Assembly (NCBI GenBank): GCA_947044365.1
Contig: OX345645.1
Span: forward strand, 1,215,856-1,279,855
Direction: 5' to 3'
Source of the DNA: Petrosia ficiformis
Lineage: Eukaryota; Porifera; Demospongiae; Haplosclerida; Petrosiidae
DNA length: 64,000 bases
The position numbers were made by a program, and so were the translations under genes. Under the pieces are notes generated by a model. It worked only from the letters and a program-made list of their open reading frames with translations, was not told the origin of the DNA and searched no databases. Shown here piece by piece: positions 45,801 to 55,300 of the stretch. Position 1 is the first letter of the stretch, and the number at the start of each line of letters is the position of its first letter.

Positions 45801-47847
45801 AATTAACGCAAATTTAATAATTGTTGTTTTCAGGACTGGGTATTGACTTGCCAAAGACTGGATCCTGTTTCAACTGGACTCAGACTCATGCCATTTCGGA
45901 AGATGTAAAATTGAGAGGGTTTGCTCCATTATTGAGAATTCATCAGAACCTAATATTTGGAGTAGATCTTCCACCATCTTTACGACAGGTAACTGCTTTA
46001 TTACAAAACATTACTCTTGTTAATCAACCTCTTGTCAGAGTATTGTGAGAATTCAGTGTCTGATCAAGTTTGGACACTATGTTGCTAACTCTAAGGTATA
46101 CTACCCTCTCTCTCTCTCTCTCTCTCTCTTTCGATAAATCTCATTTGTAAATCTCGTGTGTGAAAAGATTGATGTCTCACTTGATAGTTTGATAACAGCC
46201 TTCTTCTTAAGTATTCTCTCTTACTTTTGTTGTCTTCAATGTTTCTCCCCAAGCACTAATATTTTTCTATCAATCTTTAAGGCAACTGCTGTATTTTCTT
46301 ACGACTCAATAAAGGGAAAATTCATAGCTCCAGTTCATGTAGAGAGAGAAGAGGCAAGAGAGAAAAGGGCTGCTCAAAAACTGAAAGACGAAAAGGTAAA
46401 TGAATACAGAGGAATTAAAAGGAATCTACCTCTCTGATATTTTGTTCTTAGGCTCATGTAAATAGATCTAAACTCATGAGGGCAATGGCACAGCAACGAC
46501 TACAGGTGAGTGTTGATTATACACTGAGACCAAGTGCATAACATATTTAATCTGGTAGACCCATACTGTATTTTTAATGTAGATATAAATATTTTGTAAG
46601 GGTGTACCCATATTCAGCAAGATCTCTCTCTTTCTCATAGTCTGAAGTTGAAGCTTTAACACAAGCTTCTGCAAAGAAGAAAGCAGCCCTTTTCACTCCA
46701 TATTTACTTCCTGATGCCCCTACTCTGTGTAGCAGTTTGCATTTAGTGAAGAAGTTAATGAAGACAAAGAAATTTGTGTTTGTTATAGCAAAATCAGGTC
46801 TGTCTGTACACCCATATATCAAGTATAATTATTTTTTATTTTATATCCATAGTAATTGAAGCGCTTGACCAAATGAAGAAAGATAGAAGCAACTATGCAG
46901 CAAGGGAAGCCATCAAGTTCCTGGAGAAGGAACTCCAAGAGGGTAACAGGTACCTAAGAGCACAAGATATTTCGGAAACCCCCACACCAGACAAGAGGAA
47001 ACCTAATAAGCAAGACATCCATGTGTGGTAAGAACATTGTGAATACTGTTATGTACTAAGTATATATCACATGACATTGAGCCAATCACATTATCATATA
47101 CTAGTCACCTGATTACATTTTAAACAGCATAATGCACACTTAAGAATGCATTAACTACTTAATAATTACCTGTGAAAATTCGACCAAATACATTAGTGAT
47201 AATCACTTTTGTAAGATTCATCACAGTGCTATAAAGCATTAACCACAGTTACTATGAAAATTCGACCAAATGCATTAGTGATAATCACTTTTGTAAGATT
47301 CATCACAGTGCATTAAGCAGTGATAATGTGGCACAAGGGATCATGTGATGCATTATCTGCACTCTGATTGACCATAGGTCACATGATCAGCAATAAGCAG
47401 TGATAATGTGGCACGAGGGTGAACCAATATAGGTCTAGATAATACACTCACTCCTTTCACACAGTATCTAATTTCAATGATCTCCAGCCTCTGGCCATGT
47501 TAAAATGCTTAATGCACCATAAAGAATGTTATAGATATTACATAATATTTCACCACAGGTTCTTCAATTGCCTTATTGATTGTGCTATATATTTCAACTG
47601 TTACTCCGGATCTTCTTCAGTCACACCTCTCACAGGGTCACTTGCTACTCTCCTTTTAGACAAACCTCTAGTTAAGGCTTTAGAAATTCATGATGATGTA
47701 TCCCTAGAGGACTCAAAGTCAACAAAAGAGGAGACAAACCCAGAGATCGTTCAACTGCTAACCACTGCACAACAGAGTGGTGTTGAGATTGAAACAATGG
47801 TTAGATTCTATCAACGATGGCAGACACATCAAAAGCATACATCATGA
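27936..47847 (+). CDS. SMG5: SMG5, nonsense-mediated decay factor (14-3-3-like + PIN)
   Basis: Twenty exons (1070 residues): 27936-27997, 28335-28433, 28689-28809, 29931-30072, 30500-30583, 35373-35456, 39106-39184, 41836-42027, 42877-43039, 43087-43195, 43369-44138, 44528-44755, 45704-45782, 45834-45988, 46039-46095, 46282-46395, 46452-46505, 46641-46797, 46853-47027 and 47559-47847. All phases join. The exon 5 acceptor could instead be upstream, near 30402. The EST1/SMG5-7 14-3-3-like and helical region shows [33 protein letters not shown] and [21 protein letters not shown] charged, Ser/Lys-rich insert fills exon 11. The C-terminus has [42 protein letters not shown] and RYLRAQ, a PIN domain. 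As in other SMG5 proteins, the full acidic catalytic set is not evident. With SMG7, SMG5 brings phosphatase and decay enzymes to phospho-UPF1. The protein is near human length, but introns span 20 kb of repeats. Confidence 0.9.
29612..29845 (-). mobile_element. MITE family 2 copy in SMG5 intron 3
   Basis: Reverse orientation: GGTAATTCGTGTTCACCATG at the left and GTGAACAGACTTTAGCG at the right, with the usual internal landmarks between. Confidence 0.6.
30105..30280. mobile_element. MITE family 3 copy in SMG5 intron 4
   Basis: TAAGGCATTGTAACTTTTAA, ACTAAACTATAACTAAAACG and TATAACTATAACTAAAATAT blocks. Confidence 0.5.
31485..31812. mobile_element. Two adjacent MITE family 3 copies
   Basis: Two copies in tandem: a truncated one (31485-31600) and a fuller one (31603-31812) starting TTAGTGTTGTTTTTGTTAAC and ending ACTAAAACAGCACTAG. 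The termini are inverted repeats. Confidence 0.55.
32770..33560. repeat. Degenerate array of GGTGACCACAGCCTTA motifs
   Basis: Within SMG5 intron 5, motifs GAGGTGACCACAGCCTTA, GAAGTAACCACAACCTTACT and TATCAAGCAAGGTCATTATT alternate about ten to fifteen times at irregular spacing. It looks like an old minisatellite with a two-part unit. Confidence 0.6.
33995..34160 (+). mobile_element. tRNA-derived SINE, family S1
   Basis: The leader AGTCATTCCCAAAAAGTCCC is followed by GTGTGGCGTAGTGGTTAGAG (A box) and GTGGCTCTGGTTCTGCTCTC (weak B box). It is the same element as 6655-6835 on the other strand. Confidence 0.6.
34275..34601 (-). other. Cysteine-rich open frame inside SMG5 intron 5 (unproven exon)
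   Basis: A 108-codon open frame antisense to SMG5. It encodes [20 protein letters not shown], then [17 protein letters not shown] and a further cysteine pair around HCMIPFQLC. Seven cysteines in the first 75 residues suggest an extracellular disulphide module. An acceptor-like TGCAG precedes the frame, and a GCAAGT (GC-type donor match) occurs after the WC-containing part, so it might be one or two exons of a nested gene. I cannot assign a family and chance is possible. Confidence 0.25.
35480..36575. mobile_element. Cluster of three MITE family 3 copies in SMG5 intron 6
   Basis: Copies at about 35480-35700 (degenerate), 35760-36012 and 36300-36575. The second is nearly complete: TTAGTGTTATTTTAGTTAAC at the left and ATACTAAAACAACATTAAAC at the right. 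Confidence 0.6.
37376..37545. repeat. (TATG)n microsatellite
   Basis: About 40 TATG units with few interruptions, in SMG5 intron 6. The translated MYVCMYVC frames are meaningless. Confidence 0.95.
38540..39000. repeat. (CTATAC)n hexanucleotide array, about 460 bp
   Basis: About 75 units of ACCTAT/ACCTGT. It ends about 105 bp before SMG5 exon 7, followed by a (TA)n run at 39028-39054. Confidence 0.95.
39470..39592 (-). mobile_element. tRNA-derived SINE, family S2
   Basis: On the minus strand: GTGTAGTGGCCTAATGGCTA (A box), then 50 bp later CAGGTTCGAGCCCCACTAGG (canonical B box GGTTCGAGCC). The spacing is longer than in a tRNA, because CTTGCAGG-like sequence is doubled. It is a SINE head and not a functional tRNA gene. 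Confidence 0.65.
39735..40035. repeat. Tandem repeat of about 84 bp, 3.5 copies
   Basis: The unit CGGCACCAATAGTGATACCA through ATTGGTGGAACATTGGTATA and GTTGTTATTGGTCTGCACAG is repeated with little divergence in SMG5 intron 7. Confidence 0.85.
40065..40560. repeat. Inverted array of ATTACT / AGTAAT trinucleotide blocks
   Basis: Left part ATATATTACTATTACTATTA. The right part has several copies of GTATCAGTAATAGTAATAGT with TTACACTAACTTAGGATG spacers. The two halves are complementary and could form a long hairpin. Confidence 0.75.
40565..40770 (+). mobile_element. MITE family 2 copy (left end lost)
   Basis: GTCATAAGGTTAATACGTGA, GGATTGAAATTTGATATCCG and the right end GAACATGAATGAGTTTTAG. It abuts the trinucleotide array. 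Confidence 0.55.
41195..41375. mobile_element. Hairpin element in SMG5 intron 7
   Basis: Arms TATAGTATGCTAATAGGTC, TTTTGTGTCTTTAGATGTGA and TATAG are matched inversely around the loop TCCTCACTGGCTCGGG by CTATATCACATC, GAACACAAA and ATTAGCATACTATA. Confidence 0.65.
41412..41755. mobile_element. MITE family 3 copy with insertion
   Basis: Starts TTAGTGTTGTTTTAGTTAAC and ends ATTGTCAACAACACTAATAT (inverted). A foreign 130-bp stretch (about 41484-41650) interrupts it. Confidence 0.5.
42033..42400. repeat. (TATG)n, (TATC/TATG)n and (TA)n composite
   Basis: Microsatellite immediately after the donor of SMG5 exon 8 (42028). It starts as TATG, drifts to TATGTATC and ends as about 60 bp of TA. Confidence 0.95.
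43215..43366. repeat. CTGTCT/CTCTCT polypyrimidine repeat at the SMG5 exon 11 acceptor
   Basis: About 150 bp of CTGT/CTCT repeat runs directly into the CTAG acceptor at 43365-43368. It gives intron 10 (43196-43368) an extremely long polypyrimidine tract. Confidence 0.95.
44765..45065. repeat. 28-bp minisatellite (ATTGAACTCTATATAGACAC)
   Basis: About ten units ATTGAACTCTATATAGACAC or ACAT plus TGTATTAT, in SMG5 intron 12. It starts about 10 bp after the exon 12 donor. Confidence 0.9.
45140..45545 (-). mobile_element. Two adjacent MITE family 2 copies
   Basis: Reverse orientation: a truncated copy (45140-45280) followed by a complete one (45283-45545) beginning AAAGGTCATTCACGTTCACC and ending CGTGAATGTGAACATACTTT. 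Confidence 0.6.
47150..47425. repeat. Direct repeats in SMG5 intron 19
   Basis: A 65-bp block (GAAAATTCGACCAAAT, CATTAGTGATAATCACTTTT) is duplicated. It is followed by two copies of AAGCAGTGATAATGTGGCAC. The segment GCATTATCTGCACTCTGATT also occurs near 48932. Confidence 0.7.
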
Positions 47848-48036
47848 TTATGTTACTATTAATAGAACCTCCTTGTAAAGGAGTAAAGGAAAGAAGATTT
47901 ATGCACCTATACTTATGCATATGATGAATTGAGGTTTATAACGTGGTATTTATTCTGAGATAGATATAATTAGTAGTGTATTTTGTGCCAGGTGAATGAC
48001 TATATAATTCTGTTTGATTACTTTGTTAATGTCTCA

Positions 48037-49423
48037 TTAGTCTGAACTGTCTTTTTGATATTTATCAATTCTATTTTTTAAGTTTGGGTCAGTGAAAAAA
48101 CCTAGATATGAAGAAAGGGAAGAGTAACAATAACTGCATGTGATGGACAGTTTCTTTCTGATATTCAACTCACTTGCAGCAAACACCTTGATATCACTTG
48201 GTCTTTCCAAAAGGACTTTCCTACAATTTATAATTATAATACTGAATGCAATACATGTAATAATTATAACACACTTTACTGTGATTACGTGTTTTAATGT
48301 AGCACGAGGGCGGGTCAATAAAGGTTGAGTTTACATAATGCACGAGCCGAAAGCGAGTGCGTTATGTAAATTCAACCTTTATTGACAACCCAAGTGCTAC
48401 ATTGAAACACACAATGCACTGTCAAGTGATTTATTGATGATCTGGTGAACTACCACTGTTGTTGCAGGCTTTCATTTAGAAAAATAGTCAAGGGGGGGCA
48501 AAAGTTGAATGTTGAGATTTTGGGGGGGGGGGGGCGATGTATAGGGTTGGTGTGGTGTGCACAGCAACAGCATAGGGGGGTCTGGGGGCATGTACCCCCA
48601 GGGATTTTTTTGGTGTTAGACTCTCTGAGGTCATTTCTGGTGCATTTTCAGACCACAATGATGTAACTGTTTGAGATACTATTTTTGGAATCTAAACCCA
48701 AAATAGTTGTATTCAGCTAACTATTAACATTAAAAATATTTTTGGGCAACCAAATTCCCAAGGGGGGGCAAGACTCAAGCAAGGGGGGGCAAATGCCCCC
48801 CCCCCTGCCCCTCCCCTAAATGAAACCCTGTGTTGGAGCAGCTTCATTAGTAGAGGTGAGCAAAATGTGCAATAACTAACTTATTGCATGCAAAAGTGTG
48901 CAATAAGTGATTTAATGTTCAATAATGTGACGCATTATCTGCACTCTGATTGGCCACAGGTCACATGATCAGCAATGAATACAAATAATATTATCTATGT
49001 TACACATTGTAGTAGTTTGATTTTACCTGACAAATGATTCAAGCACTACTGGTATTTCAGGATGTTGCCGCAAGTATTGTTCATTCTGAATCCTTACCTC
49101 TACCTGAGGAAAGGATAAACATTAAAATTATTTAGTTTCATCCCCAGACCTGCCATACTATGTATCAGCTGCTAGGTATGGGAATGAGACTAGTATATCA
49201 TTAGCTACCCAACTACAGCATTCTTTGTCAGTCCATTGTTGCTAGCTAATGTATTTTTTTATTCAGTATATGTATATATATATATATATAATTTATATAT
49301 ATATATATATATATACACCTTGTGTTTATCCAATGATTCTTGTTGCTCCTTTGTAAGAGCTGTTTGGTCATTAGGCTCAAGTTGTGGGCGGGAACTTAAA
49401 GCAGTCTCCACCTGTAATTCCAT
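48037..49423 (-). CDS. RIIAD1: RIIAD1-like RII-alpha domain protein
   Basis: Four exons on the minus strand: 49423-49319, 49103-49027, 48220-48174 and 48101-48037 (97 residues, phases 0, 2, 1). The product has the small RIIAD1 plan: ALTKEQQESLDKHKVEVRIQ, NEQYLRQHPEIPVVLESFVR, KVLLERPSDIKVFAASFFTD and PNLKNRIDKYQ. Human RIIAD1 is of nearly the same length. The RIIa fold is the dimerisation/docking domain that binds amphipathic helices of A-kinase anchors and of radial-spoke proteins. Small RIIa proteins are often ciliary or sperm-expressed; that role here is inference. Intron 2 carries a hairpin element and a G-rich repeat. The gene is convergent with SMG5 (190 bp between stops) and divergent from the M28 peptidase gene. 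Confidence 0.85.
48290..48412. mobile_element. Near-perfect hairpin element in RIIAD1 intron 2
   Basis: Left arm GTGTTTTAATGTAGCACGAG then CAATAAAGGTTGAGTTTACA and TAATGCACGAG. The right arm is its complement in reverse (GTTATGTAAATTCAACCTTT to GTGCTACATTGAAACAC). The loop is about 10 bp. It is typical of a foldback MITE. Confidence 0.75.
48480..48835. mobile_element. Interspersed repeat with poly-G/poly-C tracts
   Basis: G runs at 48493-48500 and 48523-48535, C runs near 48797-48808, and the paired AAGGGGGGGCAA motifs at 48760-48792 bracket a 250-bp core. It is probably a degenerate transposable element. The G tracts could fold as G-quadruplexes. Confidence 0.4.
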
Positions 49424-49607
49424 GTCACCTTAGAAGGTAGAGTTCTTGAACTGGAAATCCTCAGCTCCACCAAACTGCGGCCACACCCTTTGTGCGCGCC
49501 TGTTAAGCTCCACCCACAAAGTGATGACGTAGTCTCGTTCGATTCCTTCGATCGAGAAGGGGGCTGGGCTCATTCTTCTGCAAGTAAATATCTGAAGAAC
49601 ATAAACT
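49424..49607. promoter_or_regulatory. 184-bp divergent promoter region RIIAD1/M28 peptidase
   Basis: The region separates two head-to-head start codons. It is richer in G+C than its surroundings (GCGGCCACACCCTTTGTGCG, then CGCCTGTTAAGC) and contains TCGTTCGATTCCTTCGATCG with a TTCGAT direct repeat. No TATA box is obvious. Confidence 0.5.
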
Positions 49608-50424
49608 ATGTCAAGTGATGAGGTTTGTTATGTTGTGCAATAAAAAAACCTTGATCATACTGCGTTTTTTTCAGGTTAAGAGGGAGAAATCTCCAATTCT
49701 GCCGAACTACTACAAGTAGGTTGTAATCTATGCATGTAACTTCTACAACACTACAATGTATCCATTTAAAATACTTAAACCACATCGAATTGCAGTTATC
49801 TGTAGTAGCAAAAGACAATATGTTTATTTATGTAGTTGTATCATAGCACAAAGTGTTTGAGTATGCAATATACAAATGCAGTGTTGCATCTATACTAAGC
49901 TTTAGCTCTACTAAAGATATCAGATATTATATATAACTAAAATTGCCTATACCGATACCTGTAACTCACTTTCTAGTATATGTTCATGTGCATCACTAAT
50001 TTTTAGCACTACTCTAGCCATTTCTGTTGAAAAATGAATCTTACAAGCTACTAGAAAAGATGTAAAATAGCTCAACAAATATTATTCTGAGTGTTATATC
50101 AATCTTTTTCTACAGTAAAATAATACTATAAAGTTTAAACCTTTGTCTGTAAACTATCTGTATCTGCCCTATACTACTTGCCTATACCTATATTTACCTA
50201 TACCTTGGGTATACATAGGCAACTATACAGCATAGGTACAACACTAATAAATAGCAATGAATACTGGGTAATTTTCCTGTGAACTATATATTGTATGATT
50301 GATGTGTTATGTGTTAAACTCTTGAAACACAACACTTATAACGTGCCTCAATGTGTTCATTGAAAACACACGAGTGAGGGCGCAATCCAAGTGATTACTG
50401 AGTATTTTCAAATGAACTGTATGT

Positions 50425-50489
<65 letters not shown>

Positions 50490-52359
50490 ATAATTATTAT
50501 GTATATATATATAATATATAATATTATGTGACTGGCTCAGCAAAAACTGGTTTTATGGATGAAAATATAATTTGGAGATATGATTGCATATAAACTATCA
50601 CAAATGTCTTACCTGTCTTCTGATACCTTCAGCAAATTTTAGAGACCTCTTTGTGCTTCACAAGCCATTGTGTTAATCTATGATTAAAAAAATTGATTTA
50701 GTTGTGTTCTTTTTCCAAATGAAGTATTTGTGACTACAACAGCTCGCTGTAGCTTTGTCTTTTACATGATTGGAATGTATAATATATCATTCTAGAGCTA
50801 ATTTGACACTCTATCAAGATAATACGAGAAATACTTCTTTCTATGCAATATTTAATTATACGAGATGTTTGTTTTACATCTGTTATAAATAATTATAAAT
50901 AATTGAATATTTGCATACACATACAAGCATGTATAGTTGATTATGCTATATAGAATAACTGCACTACAGCATCTTTTGATAGTTATGATTATAATAATTA
51001 CAACTTGAACACATGATCATCTGTTTATTCAACTCAAATACTCTTATCTAAGTAACATGTACTAATATTAGTGTTGTTTAGATTGACAGTACGTAGTGCA
51101 CGTTTTTTGTTGTAGTTATAGTATATCTAATTCCTAAAGGGGTTTTAGTTTTAGTACTATAGCTAAAACCCTTTTAGTAAGCTATTGTAAATTAAACAAA
51201 AGTTGTCGTTATTGTCATACTAAGTCAATGCTAATAAAGGTCATTCACATTCACCATGACCTCAGAAAAATGCTCATAACTTTAGTTTTGAATGACCAAC
51301 TATCTTTTTACCTGTACCATTTACATATAATTATTCTTCCCATTCTTTTTGGTGTATGTTAAATTTAAATCCATTGCTTCATTACAGTATAATCATGTAT
51401 TAACCTATACATTATAGTACATATAAAGTCATCACATCATAATTTTGAGTTCATCGTGAATGTGAACAGACTATACTTATTAACTTCCTTTACTACAGAG
51501 CTGAAATATCTGAAAGTACCGGTTCTACACGAGGGTATAAACCACAGCTGATACAAAAAAACAAAAACTTGGGATGTTGCATAATACTTTTTATTATAGT
51601 TGTTTTAGTTGCTGCTGCTATTGCTGTTGGAGTGGGCTTAGGGGTTCACTATAGTACCAAATCTAGTACCAAATCTAGTACCTATTATCTTCAGGATAAC
51701 ATTAAAATTTCTGATCTTATGCAACTTCTTACGGTTAGTAAGTAATTACTTGGTGTGGGCTTGATTATTTTAGATGGATGCAGCAAAAGCACATTGATCA
51801 TACAATAATCTACCATTGAATATTCATTCACCCATTAACCTAGATGGATCCATGCATCCATCCAAGTACACTATGGTCATACATTAAATGTATCCGTCTA
51901 GGTTAATGGATGAATGAATATTCAATGGTAGATTACAGTATGATCAATGTGCATTTGCTTCAATGTATGGCCATAGAGTGTACTTGGATGGATGCATCTA
52001 CCATCTAAGTTAATGGATGAATGAGTATTCAATGGTAGATTACAGTATGATCAATTTGCTTTTGCTTCAATGTTTGACATGTTATATTTTTAGTGTTTTG
52101 ATTTCTATTCTCAGTCGAAATATAATTATAATTTACACTGTTATTAATTTTGTTTGTTAGTGTATTTTAGAATTGTGTTTTATAGAATAGTTATAATGTA
52201 TGAAGTATATAACATTTTTATAATTATTAGGAACTGCAAAACACAAGTGTTAATGGAAGGTAAGATAATGTACTCTCTCATGCACTTTGAAAATTTGTAT
52301 AATATTATTTATTTTTCAGTCGTTCTGTTCTTAATGGGTATAACAACTCAGCAGGTATA

Positions 52360-52390
<31 letters not shown>

Positions 52391-55300
52391 TGTATGTATG
52401 TATGTATGTATGTATGTATGTATGTATGTATGTATGTATGTATGTATGTATGTATGTATGTATGTATGTATGTATGTATTTATGTATGTATATATGTATG
52501 TATGAATGTATTTATGTATGTATGTATGTATGTATCTTTGTATGTATGTATACGTATTTGTATGTATGTATGTATGTATATATGTATGTATGTATGAATG
52601 TATTTATGTATGTATGTATGTATGTATGTATGTATGTATGTATGTATGTATGTATGTATTTATGTATGTATGTATGTATGTATTTATGTATGTATGTATG
52701 TATGTATGTATGTATGTATGCATGTATGTATGTATGTTGTATGTATGTATTTGCCAATTTTCAATTCACCTATCATTACTACTTAATTAATACCTTATTT
52801 CATGTGATATATATACCACAAAACTATAACCCATAAAGTTAGGGTCAAAGGTCATCATTAGTGCACTTTGACCTCTGCTGTCACAAGAATGGATGTTTCA
52901 ATGTTTTTCAAAATCTTCTTTTGGTCTTTCTATTTGATTGCTAAAAATTTCATTTTTGCGACTTTTGTTTTCCATTATAAATATGTTTATTATGTTCCTA
53001 ATTGAAAGTACAAATGTACTATCCATTTAGAAACATAATAATTGTTTATACTTTCCATTATAGACATGTTTATTATGTTCCTAATCATGTATGTGCATGA
53101 AACTATGTATGTATGTATGTATGTATGTATGTATGTATGTATGTATGTATGTATTTATGTATTTATGTATGTATGTATGTATGTATGTATGTATGTATGT
53201 ATGTATGTATGTATGTATGTATGTATGTATCTACCTGGCTTAGAATTTGTAATTACAAAGCTAAACGAAACTGGATATGATTTTGAAATTGAAAGACAAT
53301 ATTTTAGTGTAAGTATATAGATGTTTCAAGGGACCTATAATTAATTAGTTTCCACATAGGTTCCTGTACCTGTGAATCCAGACCCAGATAATTCTTCTTT
53401 CATAGCAACTGCAAGTATTAATGGAAATTCATTTACATTTGAATTCAGTAGAGTAAGGACGATCATAATAAATAGTTATTGTTTTATAATTTAAACTTTG
53501 TAGCTTACTCAATTTGATGTAATGATTTACTCAGCTAGTTGTGACACTGATGACTGCACATGGCCATTGCAATCTCTCCTGGATGATGATGATGATGATG
53601 AATATGGTTGTGACATTACACAAGTTTTGACTGGTAATGCTGTTTTGATGTACTTCTCTCAGGACAAAGGCAACTGCTCTGTATTTGAAAAGGTCAGATA
53701 TTTGTGATGTGTAATTTACAGATTGTATAATTGTATTATAGGCACAAAATGCCAAGGATGCAGGAGCAAGTGCTGTCATTTTTGTATCAGATGTGGAATA
53801 TAGAAATCCATTGATTACAAGAGTGTTTGGTATGTCGTAATATAAACTTGTATACCTGAGAACCTGTCATCCAAAATGATATATTTTCTTAATTTCTTTA
53901 GACAGACTAGACAGTGGTAGTGTGCTGTATGTTGATATAGTTTCTATAGCAGTTACAAATGATACTGGAGAACAACTTCTTAACTTACTGTCTATTGTAA
54001 GCACTGATAATTGTAAACTATCATTAATAACGGATATTTTATACCATTTATGTAAACATTTAATATAACTAACATACAATAAGAGAAAGCATAAATAATA
54101 AACCAACAACAAAAAAACTGAGTAATCACAACAAACATTATAATAGACAACAACATGAACACAATTAATAATAACAAAACTACACACAATAAAAATAACA
54201 TTTTTATATTCTTTTTGTAGGATGCTGATACAGCTGTGACAATTGAAACACTGGCTACTGTTACTACAGCTTATACTTATAATGTGATCGCAACAACAAA
54301 GGAAGGCAAAAAAGACTCGGCTATTGTAGTGAGTCTTTTATTAAGCAAACTTCTTTATGACATTATAGTTGAGACCAAAATGGCTTCCTCTTTCATAATA
54401 ATTATTAATATATAATCATGTTTTGTTAAAGCTATAATGTCTTAATGTATAAATATTAATAAGAGCTGCTTATGTTGAGAGGAACCATAGTGTAGTGGAA
54501 ACAATCACTCTATTTTCATGAACATTAGTACTAAATGTTACCAACACTTATTATTTAAAATCATAAATTTAACTTTCCTCACACACTTTTTTATAGTTTG
54601 GTTCTCATCTGGACTCAGTGCCAGCTGGACCTGGTATCAATGATGATGGGTAACTGATACTAGTTCTTCATATATGCTTTTATAAAACTAATTATCTTTT
54701 AGGAGTGGTTCGATGGCTAATCTACAAATTGCAATACAAGTTGCTAAATCGAGATTGAATCTCAAAAATCAAGTCAGTCTTTTATTAATGATTAGTAATG
54801 TAATTCAACTTCATATTAAACAGGTCAGATTTGCTTGGTGGGGAGCCGAAGAATTGGGCCTTCTGGGGTCAAGATATTATGTTGGTACACTAGAAGAGGG
54901 AGAGAAGGATAATATCAGCCTTTATCTTAACTTTGACATGCTTGTAAGAATTTTAAACTTAATTTCAATCCTCATTACTTCGTTTTGGATAGGGATCACC
55001 AAATTTCCAGAGAGGTGTACATGATGCTGAATCAGTGAGTGAAAACAAATTTTAATTTGTTATTATTAACGTTTCATTTTTATATTTTTTATTTAGGCTA
55101 ATAATGATCTTTTACTTAATGCATCAACCACCATTCAAAACCTGTTTGTCGAGTATTTCAAGTAAATAATATTCATGTTGAGGGATACATACAAACATAA
55201 TATTATATATAATATATATACATACATACATGCACACCTACATACATACAAACATAATATATATATATGTATATATACATTCATTCATTCATTCATTCAC

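Noticed and set aside
51734..51737. M28 exon 3 donor at GTAAGT (51738)
   Set aside because: It is a stronger donor by sequence, but it leaves a phase that does not join exon 4. The GTTAGT donor at 51734 keeps the frame.
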